DNA from: JAXLXE01 sp046328115
Lineage (GTDB): Bacteria; Chloroflexota; UBA6077; JACCZL01
Assembly (NCBI GenBank): GCA_046328115.1
Contig: JAXLXE010000005.1
Span: forward strand, 1-64,000
Length of the DNA: 64,000 nt
Reading direction: 5' to 3'
Part shown: piece after piece, positions 42,802 to 50,730 of the stretch
Layout of the letters: each line of letters opens with the position of its first letter
Position numbering within the stretch: the first letter of the stretch is position 1
Position numbers and translations under genes: made by a program
The notes under the pieces: model-generated
What the model was told of the DNA's origin: nothing
Database searches by the model: none
Seen by the model: the letters and a program-made list of their open reading frames with translations, nothing else

Positions 42802-45405
42802 ATGCAATTGGGCGGGATGACAGCACATTGGAGGCGTTCACGCCTCGAGGGGGCGACCAAGCGTGCGCTCCTGACGGGAGTGGCCACGCTGTGTGTCTGG
42901 CTCACCGCGGGTGCCTCGACGGCTTTCGCCGCGGTCGTCACGAATCTGGACGACTCGGGAGCCGGTTCGCTCAGAGACTCCGTGGCGGCCGCGCCCAACG
43001 GTGACACGGTCACGTTTCAGGCGGGCTTGAGCGGGACGATCACCTTGACCGGCGGCGAGATCGCGATCGACAAAGATCTTGCGATCGTCGGGCCAGCGAA
43101 TTATGCCGTGACAATCTCAGGCAACTACCCGGCTCCTGGGCGTGTGTTCGTGATCGGAGCGAGCAATCCGGCCGCGACAGTCACGCTCCAGACGCTCACT
43201 GTGCTCGGCGGCCACGCGACTGGCGCGCCCGCCCGCGGGGGCGCGATCGCGAACTTCGGTCAGTTGAATGTGATCAGGGTATCGGTGTTGAACAGCTACG
43301 CTACGGCGGATCCGGGGGCCGATGCGCACGGCGGCGGGATCTACAACAGCGGTACGCTGTTCATGCAGGGCGGCGAACTGGCGGGGCACACGGCCTCGGG
43401 TGGCGGCGGAGCTGGGGCGGGGGCAGCGCGCGGCGGAGCCTTCTACAACGTGGGCACTGCGACGTTCAAGGACATGAAGTTCGAGTTTAGCCTTGCGCAA
43501 GGCGGCTCGCGGACCTCTGGTAGCGGTACTGGCGGGGCCGGAATCGGCGGGGCGCTGCACAACGCGGGCGGATCGCTGACTCTGGATCGCGTGACCACCA
43601 ACACGAATGAGGCGAGGGGTGGATCTGGCATCAGCGCAGTGGGCGGGTCGGCGCTAGGGGGAGGAGTGTCAATCGGGGGTGGAACCGTTACAGTGATCAA
43701 TGGCACGTTCTCCAACGGCGCGGCGACCGGGGGCTCAGGGTCGAGCCAGGGCGCCGCGCGAGGTGGCGGTGTGTACTTGAGCAGTGGCGCGGCGCTCACG
43801 AACGTGACCGTTGCCAACAACCGCGTGGTGAGCAGCGGCTCAGCGGGCGGCGCCGGCGCTCACGTGGAGACCGGCACTAGTGTGAATATGGTCAATGTGC
43901 TCGTGGCAAACCAGCAAAGCGGTCAGGCTAATTGCGGCGGGAACACGGGCGGCATCAGCGGGCAGAACAACATGCACAGCAGCGGCTCGCCAACCTGTGG
44001 CTCGACATTCGCATCAGGCGCGGGGGTCAACCTGGGCATGCTCCAGCAGAACGGCGGCGCAATCCCCACCCACCAACTTCAGGCGGGGAGCAGCGCGATC
44101 AACGCAGGCACTAACTCCGGGTGTCCCGACGTTGACGAGCGCGGCGCGCTGCGAGCCCACACGGCACACGATCCCTGTGACATTGGCGCGTTCGAGCGTA
44201 TCCCGCCACGAACGTTCACCGTGACCAAGCTGGCCGACACCGACGATGAGAACTGCTCGCCGTCCGACTGCTCACTCCGGGAAGCCATCGCTTCATCGAT
44301 CGCGGGCGACATCGTTTCTTTCGCTCCGGGCCTCAGCGGGGCGATCACGCTCACCCGCGGCGCACTGTTTGTGTACCAGGATCTCACGATCGCCGGACCG
44401 GGGCCCGGCGTCCTCGCGATCGACGGGAACGGGGCGTATCGACCCCTGATCGTAGGCGCGAACGGCAACGACTTCCCGATCAATACGGGAGCGGTGGTCA
44501 CGGTCTCCGGATTGACGCTCCGGAACGGGCGCGCGCCAAACGGGGGCGGTGTGTACAACATCGCGACGCTAACACTGGCGAATGTGAACGTGACCGGTAA
44601 CGTGGCTCAGGGCGGCTTCCCGTTCGGCGGAGGCATAGACAGTCGGGGCGGCACACTCACCGTGGTCAATAGCTCCATCTACGGGAACGTGGCGCAGAGC
44701 ACTGGGGGCGGTTCGAGCACAGCGTACGGGGGCGGCCTCGCCTCGCGAAGCAACAGTGGCGGGGGTACGCTCTCGCTGACCAACGTGACGGTGAGCGGCA
44801 ACAGCGTCACTGGCGCGGCCGCCGAGAACGCGGGTGGGGGTGTGTACGTCACCAGCACCGGGGCGCCGGCCGTGACCTTGCTGAACTCAACTATCGGCTT
44901 CAACTCAGTCGCCGGCGCTGGCGCAAAGGGTGGCGGCATCCACCGGGGCAATAGCGGCACGTTGAACATCCGCAATGCGATCACCGCGAACAACATGGCA
45001 GGCGGTTCGGGTTCTAATTGCTCGGGGTCTGGGATGGTGGCCGCGGTGACCAGCCTCCAATATGGCGAGGCTGCGGCTAGCTGCCCGGGATTCGTGGTAG
45101 CGGATCCGCGCCTTGGGACGCTGGTAGCGTTCGGTGTGGCTACGCCGGTGCATCCGCTGGGCGGCGGGAGCGCGGCGATAGACTCGGGGAGCGACTCAGG
45201 ATGCCCGTCCACCGACCAGCGCGGCATAGCACGACCGGTGGGCGCGCACTGTGATGTGGGCGCGGTGGAGTACTTCCAGCCACAGCCGGCGCCTCCGGCG
45301 CGGAGCGTGAGCCCTGCAGCCCAGCCACCGCAGGCGCTCCCAACGCATCGCACCGGGGTACCCACAGGCGCCCCGCCGGCGGCGCGCCCGCCCGGCCGAG
45401 GGTGA
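42802..45405 (+). CDS. Secreted parallel beta-helix protein with CSLREA and choice-of-anchor Q motifs
   Basis: The start is ATG 42802 behind GGAGACACGG; a longer frame exists but is non-native. A signal peptide (LLTGVATLCVWLTAGASTAF) is followed by two beta-helix halves. The first begins VVTNLDDSGAGSLRDSVAAA. The second begins with the CSLREA module (FTVTKLADTDDENCSPSDCS, then LREAIASSIAGDIVSF). Each half ends with a choice-of-anchor Q-like segment: NAGTNSGCPDVDERGALRA, CDIGAFE, and DSGSDSGCPSTDQRGIARPV, CDVGAVEYF. Gly/Asn/Thr-rich coils throughout resemble autotransporter/pectate-lyase-like helices. The Pro-rich tail is unstructured. It is probably a cell-surface adhesin or glycan-binding protein. 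Confidence 0.8.
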   Translation: MQLGGMTAHWRRSRLEGATKRALLTGVATLCVWLTAGASTAFAAVVTNLDDSGAGSLRDSVAAAPNGDTVTFQAGLSGTITLTGGEIAIDKDLAIVGPANYAVTISGNYPAPGRVFVIGASNPAATVTLQTLTVLGGHATGAPARGGAIANFGQLNVIRVSVLNSYATADPGADAHGGGIYNSGTLFMQGGELAGHTASGGGGAGAGAARGGAFYNVGTATFKDMKFEFSLAQGGSRTSGSGTGGAGIGGALHNAGGSLTLDRVTTNTNEARGGSGISAVGGSALGGGVSIGGGTVTVINGTFSNGAATGGSGSSQGAARGGGVYLSSGAALTNVTVANNRVVSSGSAGGAGAHVETGTSVNMVNVLVANQQSGQANCGGNTGGISGQNNMHSSGSPTCGSTFASGAGVNLGMLQQNGGAIPTHQLQAGSSAINAGTNSGCPDVDERGALRAHTAHDPCDIGAFERIPPRTFTVTKLADTDDENCSPSDCSLREAIASSIAGDIVSFAPGLSGAITLTRGALFVYQDLTIAGPGPGVLAIDGNGAYRPLIVGANGNDFPINTGAVVTVSGLTLRNGRAPNGGGVYNIATLTLANVNVTGNVAQGGFPFGGGIDSRGGTLTVVNSSIYGNVAQSTGGGSSTAYGGGLASRSNSGGGTLSLTNVTVSGNSVTGAAAENAGGGVYVTSTGAPAVTLLNSTIGFNSVAGAGAKGGGIHRGNSGTLNIRNAITANNMAGGSGSNCSGSGMVAAVTSLQYGEAAASCPGFVVADPRLGTLVAFGVATPVHPLGGGSAAIDSGSDSGCPSTDQRGIARPVGAHCDVGAVEYFQPQPAPPARSVSPAAQPPQALPTHRTGVPTGAPPAARPPGRG

Positions 45406-45429
45406 TGGCGCGGCGCTCGAGCGGGCCGG

Positions 45430-45846
45430 CTATAGAAGCTCGCGCTGAATTCTGGCTCGGATTGCGTCACGGACACGCCGGTATGCGTCTAGCTGCTCCT
45501 CGGGGCTGCCCGTGGCGCGTGAGGGATCTGGAAAGCTCCAATGGCGGCGGTTCGCGGCGCTCGGAAACGCGGGACACGTGTCGTTGGCTTGATCGCAGAC
45601 CGTGATGATCTCGTCGAACGGCTCGGCGAGATAGCGCTCGAAGGACTTGCTGTGCTGGGCCGTTATGTCGATGCCGATCTCGGCCATCGCCGCAATAGCA
45701 AGCGGGCGGACATGCGTAGCCTCGGTTCCCGCGGAGTGGACATCAAATCGGTCGCCCCCGAGTGCGCGGAGCAATCCCTCAGCCATCTGAGATCGAGCCG
45801 AGTTGTGAGTACAAAGGAACAGCACTCGCCGAGCGACCACGTTCAT
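45430..45846 (-). CDS. arsC: Arsenate reductase ArsC (low-molecular-weight phosphatase type)
   Basis: The 138-residue protein starts at ATG 45846, overlapping the stop of the upstream aquaporin gene (ATGA). VLFLCTHNSARSQMAEGLLR holds the P-loop nucleophile Cys12 (CX5R). EATHVRPLAIAAMAEIGIDI follows, then DEIITVCDQANDTCPAFP with the second and third redox cysteines, and HWSFPDPSRATGS with the general acid Asp in the DPS motif. It reduces arsenate to arsenite, probably with thioredoxin. It is the last gene of the arsR-arsM-aqpS-arsC operon. Confidence 0.93.
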   Translation of the reverse strand: MNVVARRVLFLCTHNSARSQMAEGLLRALGGDRFDVHSAGTEATHVRPLAIAAMAEIGIDITAQHSKSFERYLAEPFDEIITVCDQANDTCPAFPSAANRRHWSFPDPSRATGSPEEQLDAYRRVRDAIRARIQRELL

Positions 45847-46739
45847 GCTCGGTGCGCGTCTGCCGCGTGCCGCCCAGGTAGGAGTGGTCTTAGCCACTGA
45901 TCGTAGAGCAGCCCACCCACTGGTCCGCCGACGAGCGGCCCGACAATGTAAACCCAGAAGCCCCCGTTGGGGCCTGGAATCGCGATAGCGCCGTACCCGG
46001 CGGCCAGTGCGACGAGCCGGGGGCCGAAGTCTCGCGCCGGGTTCCATCCCGCCTGGGTGATGGGGGCGAACAACCCGATCAGGCAGGCGACCGTGAATCC
46101 GATGAAGAAGGGAGCGAGGCGGGGCGGCGGAGCCGCGGAGCTTCGTGGGTCGGTCACGGCGAATATCACCAGTACAAGCACGGCGGTGCCAAACGCCTCG
46201 ACGAGCATTGCGCCGATGGGTGAGACGAGGGTGGCGGCGTCGGGGCCGGTGCCGAAGATCGCAGGATTGGGGAAGTATTCGCCGAAGATCATCGCGGCCC
46301 GCTCGCTGCCCGGGGAGCCGCGCAGCAGGCCCTCCCTGGACTCGAACCGCTCAAGAAAACGGCTGAACGAGGCCCAGACCGTGAAACCCGCCAGCACGGC
46401 GCCGACCAACTGGGCGGCGACGTAGATCGGGACCCGTCGGCTGGGGCACTCGTGGCGGCGGAGGAGAGCCAGCGACAACGTAACCGCGGGATTGAGATGT
46501 GCGCCCGACAGCCCAGCGGAAGCGTAGATGGCGATGGAGACACCGAATCCCCAGATGACGGCGACCTGCCAGAGCCCCTGGAGGGCGCCGGTCAACACGG
46601 CGCTGGCCACCGAGCCCGTGCCGAACAGGACGAGCAGATAGGTTCCAACGATCTCTCCGGCGATGATGCGAGGCGCGCCGGGCCCGCCGACCGGCGGGCC
46701 CGAGGCCTGCTGATGAGTCAGTGACGTTCCCGCCGACAC
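45843..46739 (-). CDS. aqpS: Aquaglyceroporin (AqpS-like), arsenite channel
   Basis: The GTG start at 46739 lies 7 bp from the arsM stop. The 298-residue membrane protein carries both MIP NPA motifs: GLSGAHLNPAVTLSLALLRR, and ITQAGWNPARDFGPRLVAL. Six hydrophobic helices are visible, including RIIAGEIVGTYLLVLFGTGS, MLVEAFGTAVLVLVIFAVTD and FFIGFTVACLIGLFAP. The loop between helices 3 and 4 is longer than usual. By position with arsC and arsM it most likely conducts arsenite (As(OH)3) out of the cell, as described for AqpS. It could also pass glycerol. Confidence 0.88.
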   Translation of the reverse strand: MSAGTSLTHQQASGPPVGGPGAPRIIAGEIVGTYLLVLFGTGSVASAVLTGALQGLWQVAVIWGFGVSIAIYASAGLSGAHLNPAVTLSLALLRRHECPSRRVPIYVAAQLVGAVLAGFTVWASFSRFLERFESREGLLRGSPGSERAAMIFGEYFPNPAIFGTGPDAATLVSPIGAMLVEAFGTAVLVLVIFAVTDPRSSAAPPPRLAPFFIGFTVACLIGLFAPITQAGWNPARDFGPRLVALAAGYGAIAIPGPNGGFWVYIVGPLVGGPVGGLLYDQWLRPLLPGRHAADAHRA

Positions 46740-46746
46740 GCGGAGG

Positions 46747-47601
46747 TTACTTGTCCGAGCAGCAGGTCGGCCCGCAGCACGCGGCGGGCTTTCGCGCCCG
46801 CACGAAGGCGCTGATCAGGCGGCCACCCGAGCGTTCGTACTCAGCGTACGCACTGTCCTCGAAGGCGCCCGTGGACCGCTCGGCGAGATCGCGCGGATCG
46901 TACACGCGCGTGACCTCGACATCGATAGCCTCGAAGCCTGCGTCTGACAGGAGTCTCCGGTACTCCTGCTCCTCGAGGGCTCCGGCGATGCAGCCGACCC
47001 ATGCCTCCATGTCGCGGCGGAGTTTGGCGGGGAGTGTGCCCTGCGCCACGACATCGGAGACGGCGAAGCGACCACCGGGTTTGAGCACTCGGAACGCCTC
47101 ACGGATAACGCTGGGCTTGTCGCCGGAGAGGTTGATCACGCAGTTGGAGATGATGACGTCTACCTTGTTTTCTGGCAGCGGGATCGCCTCGATGTGGCCC
47201 TTGAGAAACTCGACGTTGGTAGCGCCCTGCTCAGCGGCGTTCTTGCGCGCCAGGTCAAGCATCTCGTCGGTCATGTCGAGGCCATAGGCGAAGCCGGAGG
47301 GGCCCACCCGTCGAGCGGAGAGAAGGACGTCGATGCCGCCACCGCTGCCCAGGTCGAGGACGACCTCGCCCGGAGAAAGGGATGCGAGCGCGGTGGGATT
47401 GCCGCAGCCGAGCGAGGCCTTGACGGCGTCCTCGGGGAGCACACCGACCTCGCCGTCTGAGTAGAGATCTGACGTCACGGGATCCGAGTCGTCGCCCCCA
47501 CAGCAGGTGGCGCGGCCACCCTGGGCGACCTGGAGGGCACGTCCGGCGTACTTCTCGCGGACGGCGTCCCGAACGGCCTGGGGCTGCGTAGCGGTGTCCA
47601 T
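46747..47601 (-). CDS. arsM: Arsenite S-adenosylmethionine methyltransferase ArsM
   Basis: The start is ATG 47601 behind GGAGGATCCC; an upstream in-frame extension is not supported. The 284-residue protein shows AdoMet motif I in VVLDLGSGGGIDVLLSARRV and DMTDEMLDLARKNA. The conserved cysteine series is in RATCCGGDD (Cys33/34), SLGCGNPTA, ISNCVINLSGDKPSVIREAF and AWVGCIAGAL, as required for arsenite binding in ArsM. The C-terminal CCGPTCCSDK tail adds more thiols. It methylates arsenite to mono- and dimethyl forms. Confidence 0.9.
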   Translation of the reverse strand: MDTATQPQAVRDAVREKYAGRALQVAQGGRATCCGGDDSDPVTSDLYSDGEVGVLPEDAVKASLGCGNPTALASLSPGEVVLDLGSGGGIDVLLSARRVGPSGFAYGLDMTDEMLDLARKNAAEQGATNVEFLKGHIEAIPLPENKVDVIISNCVINLSGDKPSVIREAFRVLKPGGRFAVSDVVAQGTLPAKLRRDMEAWVGCIAGALEEQEYRRLLSDAGFEAIDVEVTRVYDPRDLAERSTGAFEDSAYAEYERSGGRLISAFVRARKPAACCGPTCCSDK

Positions 47602-47612
47602 GGGATCCTCCA

Positions 47613-47628
47613 ATAGATCAGAATCTAT
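47613..47628. promoter_or_regulatory. Possible ArsR operator between arsR and arsM
   Basis: ATAGAT-CAGA-ATCTAT is a perfect 6-bp inverted repeat in the 49-bp gap between arsR and arsM. It lies 11 bp upstream of the arsM start, where a bound repressor would block expression. ArsR boxes are short AT-rich palindromes. Binding is inferred. Confidence 0.35.
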
Positions 47629-47650
47629 CTCTGAGCGCAAGGTTGAGGGA

Positions 47651-48013
47651 CTAGACGGCGGCGGCGAGCATGTCCGGTGCGAGCGCGAAGATGGCCTCAC
47701 CGAGCCGCGAGAGACCGCGGGCGTCGAGCGCGTAGTAGGCCCACACGCCGCGGCGGGAGACGGTCACGAGCCCCGCGTCGCGCAGTGCCTTGAGGTGGTG
47801 TGAGATGGTGGGCTGGCTGAGATCGAAGCGCTCGACCACATCGCAGACACAGATAGGACCGGGCTGGCTCGCGATCAGCCTGAAAATCTCAAGGCGCGTG
47901 GGGTCCCCGAGGGCGCGGAAGCCGCTGACCATGGACTCGCGGTCAGCCTCCGACAATAGCGGGGACGCCACGACGGGCTGGCAGCAATCTTCGGGTCTTC
48001 GCCTAGCGCTCAC
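47651..48013 (-). CDS. arsR: ArsR-family arsenite-responsive repressor
   Basis: The GTG start at 48013 gives 120 residues with the winged helix SGFRALGDPTRLEIFRLIAS, then FDLSQPTISHHLKALRDAGL and VTVSRRGVWAYYALD. The metal site is PICVCDVVERF, the canonical ELCVCDL-like motif in which paired cysteines bind arsenite and release the repressor from DNA. An additional Cys pair lies at the N-terminus (DCCQP). It heads the arsM-aqpS-arsC operon. Confidence 0.93.
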   Translation of the reverse strand: MSARRRPEDCCQPVVASPLLSEADRESMVSGFRALGDPTRLEIFRLIASQPGPICVCDVVERFDLSQPTISHHLKALRDAGLVTVSRRGVWAYYALDARGLSRLGEAIFALAPDMLAAAV

Positions 48014-48019
48014 GCGGTC

Positions 48020-48049
48020 ATCTTACCAGAATGCATCGATGTTTGTCTA
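48020..48049 (-). promoter_or_regulatory. Promoter of the ars operon
   Basis: On the minus strand TAGACA (48049-48044) and TAAGAT (48025-48020) are 18 bp apart and upstream of arsR. The -35 box overlaps the AT-rich run ATAGACAAACATCGATG, a possible ArsR operator half. Read by eye. Confidence 0.4.
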
Positions 48050-48061
48050 TTTTTTTGCGAT

Positions 48062-48907
48062 CTACCGCGGAGCGAGGCGCACTTCGCGGGGCGGAATGCG
48101 ATACACCGCCTCGAGCAACTCGGCGAGCCGAGCGGTCTTGGCCTCCACCATCTGGCGTCCCTTGTTTTCGGAGGACGAGTGCGGGTTGCCGATGGCACCA
48201 CTTGGTGACAGATCGGCGCTGACCCAGGCCTCTATTACATCCTGCCCTTTGAACGAGTAACCGACGAGCGGATGAGAGTCGAACACGTGACCCTGGGCTC
48301 TGTCCATCTGGACGAGCTGGGGCGCGAGCCCCAGGATGAGGGATGTTTCGCTATCGCCCGCATGCATGCCGATGGCGGACTCCTCCGGATCCACGAGCCC
48401 CGGCACGTTGCCGATCCCGCCGAAGTAGATTTTGAACACTCTCAACCCGGAGGCGATTCGCAGGTCACGGAAATAGTCGTCCAGGAGCCCTACGTTGCCA
48501 CCGTGGCTTCCGAGCAGTACGAGTTTGGAGAACCCGCTACGTGCCACGGACATGGTGATGTCCATAAGGACGCGGCGGAGGGTGTCGCCACTAAAGGTGA
48601 GGGTCCCTGGCCACTCGCGATGCTCCTCACTCTTTCCATATACCGTGGGGGGAAGACCAAGGACCACCACGTCGTCCGGGAGGCGACGGAGCGCGCGGCC
48701 GAGGATCTCGGGGCCGTGGAGCGAGTCGGTCATGAGCGGGAGGTGCGGGCCGTGCTGCTCGACGGCGCCGACGTTCAGGACGGCCGTGGCGTTCGGGTTC
48801 CGCGCGAGCTCGGCGATCTCCTGATAAGTGTAGTAACCCCAGAACCGATTGGGGGGAATGGCGCCGTGGACGTTGACGGGCAAATCGTCCGGGAGTTGCT
48901 TGAGCAT
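48062..48907 (-). CDS. Creatininase-family amidohydrolase
   Basis: The 281-residue protein has the metal ligand motifs of the family in order: VLNVGAVEQHGPHLPLMTDS (EQHG and Asp), LVLLGSHGGNVGLLDDYF (HGGN) and AIGMHAGDSETSLILGLAP (HAGDxETS). Related enzymes hydrolyse cyclic amides such as creatinine, or FAPy and mycofactocin precursors. The substrate here is not shown. It is oriented with the neighbouring HAD gene group but separated from arsR by 49 bp. Confidence 0.88.
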   Translation of the reverse strand: MLKQLPDDLPVNVHGAIPPNRFWGYYTYQEIAELARNPNATAVLNVGAVEQHGPHLPLMTDSLHGPEILGRALRRLPDDVVVLGLPPTVYGKSEEHREWPGTLTFSGDTLRRVLMDITMSVARSGFSKLVLLGSHGGNVGLLDDYFRDLRIASGLRVFKIYFGGIGNVPGLVDPEESAIGMHAGDSETSLILGLAPQLVQMDRAQGHVFDSHPLVGYSFKGQDVIEAWVSADLSPSGAIGNPHSSSENKGRQMVEAKTARLAELLEAVYRIPPREVRLAPR

Positions 48908-48938
48908 CGGGCCTCCGTTCGAACGAGTGGTCAGGAGC

Positions 48939-49649
48939 CTAGTCGCCGAGGATCAGCGCGGCGGTGGATTCGACTGGCAACAGCGCGTTGATCTCGGGTG
49001 CCAGCCGCGGATCCGGATTGTCCAAGCCGTGCCGGTTGAGCCAGATGGCACGAATGCCAACGAGTGTGGCGCCGTGGACGTCGTTGTACCAATTGTCCCC
49101 CAGCATGACCGCCTCGTCGGCGCGGCAGCCAACGCGCTGGAGCGCCGCGTGGTAGATCTCAGGCGAGGGCTTGGCCGCGCCGATCTCCTCTGAGGTCACC
49201 AGGTCGTCAACGTATTGGTCCAGGCCGAGGTGTGCTAGCTTTGTCTCCTGTTCGCGGCGGGTGTTGTTGGTGACGATGCCGATCGAGACCCTACCGCGGA
49301 GACACTGGAGGAGATCGTCCGCGCCAGGGACGATGCGCCTGGATGAGACCATGGCGGCGCGGTAGGTCGCGGCAAGCTCCACAGGGGTCTGCGGCTCGTG
49401 GTCAAGCTCGTACTGCGTGAGCAGGCGACGGAAGCGCTCGACCCACGCGCCCTCGAACGTCACGCGGCCGGCGAGGAACTCGATGTGCATCTCCTCAAGT
49501 ATCCGACTGTGGTCCGCCACGACTTCGTCGAATGGGCGCGAAGCCAGGCCGGTGTGGAGCGCACGCGCTGCCCGGACACCGGCCCGCATACCGGCATGGT
49601 GGTCGAACAGGGTATCGTCCAGATCGAAGAGAACGGCCCGAATTGACAC
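48939..49649 (-). CDS. HAD-family phosphatase (YjjG-like)
   Basis: The GTG start at 49649 lies 8 bp after the upstream gene's stop. The 236-residue protein carries IRAVLFDLDDTLFDHHAG (motif I, nucleophile Asp), SIGIVTNNTRREQETKLAHL (motif II, Thr), EEIGAAKPSPEIYHAALQRV (Lys) and AVMLGDNWYNDVHGATLVG (motif IV, acidic pair). The large helical cap between motifs I and II is typical of subfamily I HAD phosphatases such as YjjG, often a nucleotide phosphatase. The long upstream reading of this frame is not native. Confidence 0.88.
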   Translation of the reverse strand: MSIRAVLFDLDDTLFDHHAGMRAGVRAARALHTGLASRPFDEVVADHSRILEEMHIEFLAGRVTFEGAWVERFRRLLTQYELDHEPQTPVELAATYRAAMVSSRRIVPGADDLLQCLRGRVSIGIVTNNTRREQETKLAHLGLDQYVDDLVTSEEIGAAKPSPEIYHAALQRVGCRADEAVMLGDNWYNDVHGATLVGIRAIWLNRHGLDNPDPRLAPEINALLPVESTAALILGD

Positions 49650-49656
49650 GTAGCGG

Positions 49657-50169
49657 CTACCGTCGGTACCAGCGCGTGGCGGAGGCGGGAAAGTCGCGCT
49701 CATGCCAGGAGAGCACGGTATCGGGTGCGGCGCGGTAGGTGCCACTCTCAGGGCCACTGAGCTCCGGACGCACCTCATACTTCGCATGGTATCGATTGAC
49801 GAGGTCCGTAAGCTGGTCAGGATCCGTGATCTCGTGAGCCACCGCGTGGAGAATAACCACGTCATCGCCGCTTTCGAGGTGGACCACGATACGCGGGTTC
49901 TGACGGAGGTTTCGAGCTTTGCGCGAGGCGGGATCGGTGCAGAAGTGGAAGGCGCCGTCGTACCAAAGGCCCCAGACCGGCATGGCGTGCGGAGCTGCAT
50001 CGAGGCTCGAGGTGCTGACCCAGTAGTTACGCGCCTGCTCGAGGTGTCGGACGACCTCGGACCACTCGATGGCGCCCTCGATCGACTCGGCAATGCCGTA
50101 GCCAGACGGCATGATCGGTCGAGCTCGAACGAGGGGAAGCGGGCTCTCCACGGCGCAGATTGTACCCAC
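49657..50169 (-). CDS. PNPOx-like flavin/F420-binding protein
   Basis: The 170-residue protein reads VVRHLEQARNYWVSTSSLDA, then APHAMPVWGLWYDGAFHFCT and RKARNLRQNPRIVVHLESGD. This is the split-barrel pattern of pyridoxamine-phosphate-oxidase-like proteins (P-x-W-G-x-W and RK.RNL..NPR). Members bind FMN or F420 and reduce small molecules. Its start is uncertain (GTG 50169 or ATG 50112). It precedes the HAD gene by 8 bp and is likely cotranscribed with it. Confidence 0.75.
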   Translation of the reverse strand: MGTICAVESPLPLVRARPIMPSGYGIAESIEGAIEWSEVVRHLEQARNYWVSTSSLDAAPHAMPVWGLWYDGAFHFCTDPASRKARNLRQNPRIVVHLESGDDVVILHAVAHEITDPDQLTDLVNRYHAKYEVRPELSGPESGTYRAAPDTVLSWHERDFPASATRWYRR

Positions 50170-50282
50170 ACCCCCGTGAAGATCCGCTCAACTGTTAGGA
50201 TATCTTTACATTGTGGCGCCATTGAACGTACAATCGGCAGGCCCGGGGCCTGCTGGGTATCACTCACTTCACGGGGAGACCG

Positions 50283-50486
50283 ATGAAGACTCGAACGCGA
50301 CTGATCCTGTCCGCTCTGGCGGGCGCGGGACTACTGGTGGCCGCTGCATGTCAGTCGGCGCCTGCCACCCCCACACCGAAGCCGGCCGCACCGACGACAG
50401 CACCGGCAAAGCCGGCGGACGCTCCCAAGCCCGCCGCGAGCCCGGCCGCGAGCCCGGCCGCTTCGCCGAGCCCAGCGGCTCGCTAG
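50283..50486 (+). CDS. 67-residue lipoprotein (signal plus Ala/Pro linker only)
   Basis: The ATG at 50283 follows ACGGGGAGACCG. The N-terminus RTRLILSALAGAGLLVAAAC is a lipoprotein signal with lipobox LVAAAC. The rest is Ala/Pro/Lys-rich, with AASP repeats, and ends at TAG. The opening resembles the lipid anchor plus linker of solute-binding proteins, but no binding domain follows. A 36-bp perfect palindrome (50521-50556) lies 34 bp after the stop. It may be a true mini-lipoprotein or the remnant of a longer gene. Confidence 0.5.
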   Translation: MKTRTRLILSALAGAGLLVAAACQSAPATPTPKPAAPTTAPAKPADAPKPAASPAASPAASPSPAAR

Positions 50487-50520
50487 ACCCAGCACCGCGC
50501 ATACGCGCGGCGCAGTTCTT

Positions 50521-50556
50521 CACCTGAGGCGGGCACCGCGGTGCCCGCCTCAGGTG
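50521..50556. terminator. 36-bp perfect palindrome
   Basis: The palindrome starts CACCTGAGGCGGGCACC and is its own complement over the full 36 bp. It is placed just after the mini-lipoprotein gene. No T tract. The remaining bases up to 50730 show nothing recognisable. Confidence 0.5.
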
Positions 50557-50730
50557 ATTAAGCGGCAACCTCGGCCCAGATACTCGCGCGCGAGCCATCC
50601 ACCGCAGCAGGACGTCTGTCGTGGCCATCCCCTCCGCGTGCGGTGCGTCGTTCCCCCTCAGGTCCGACCTGCGCCCGTTCTGTGCATTGACGGGCGGTGG
50701 GACTGAGCAAAACGGCTGGAGTCGTGCCCG

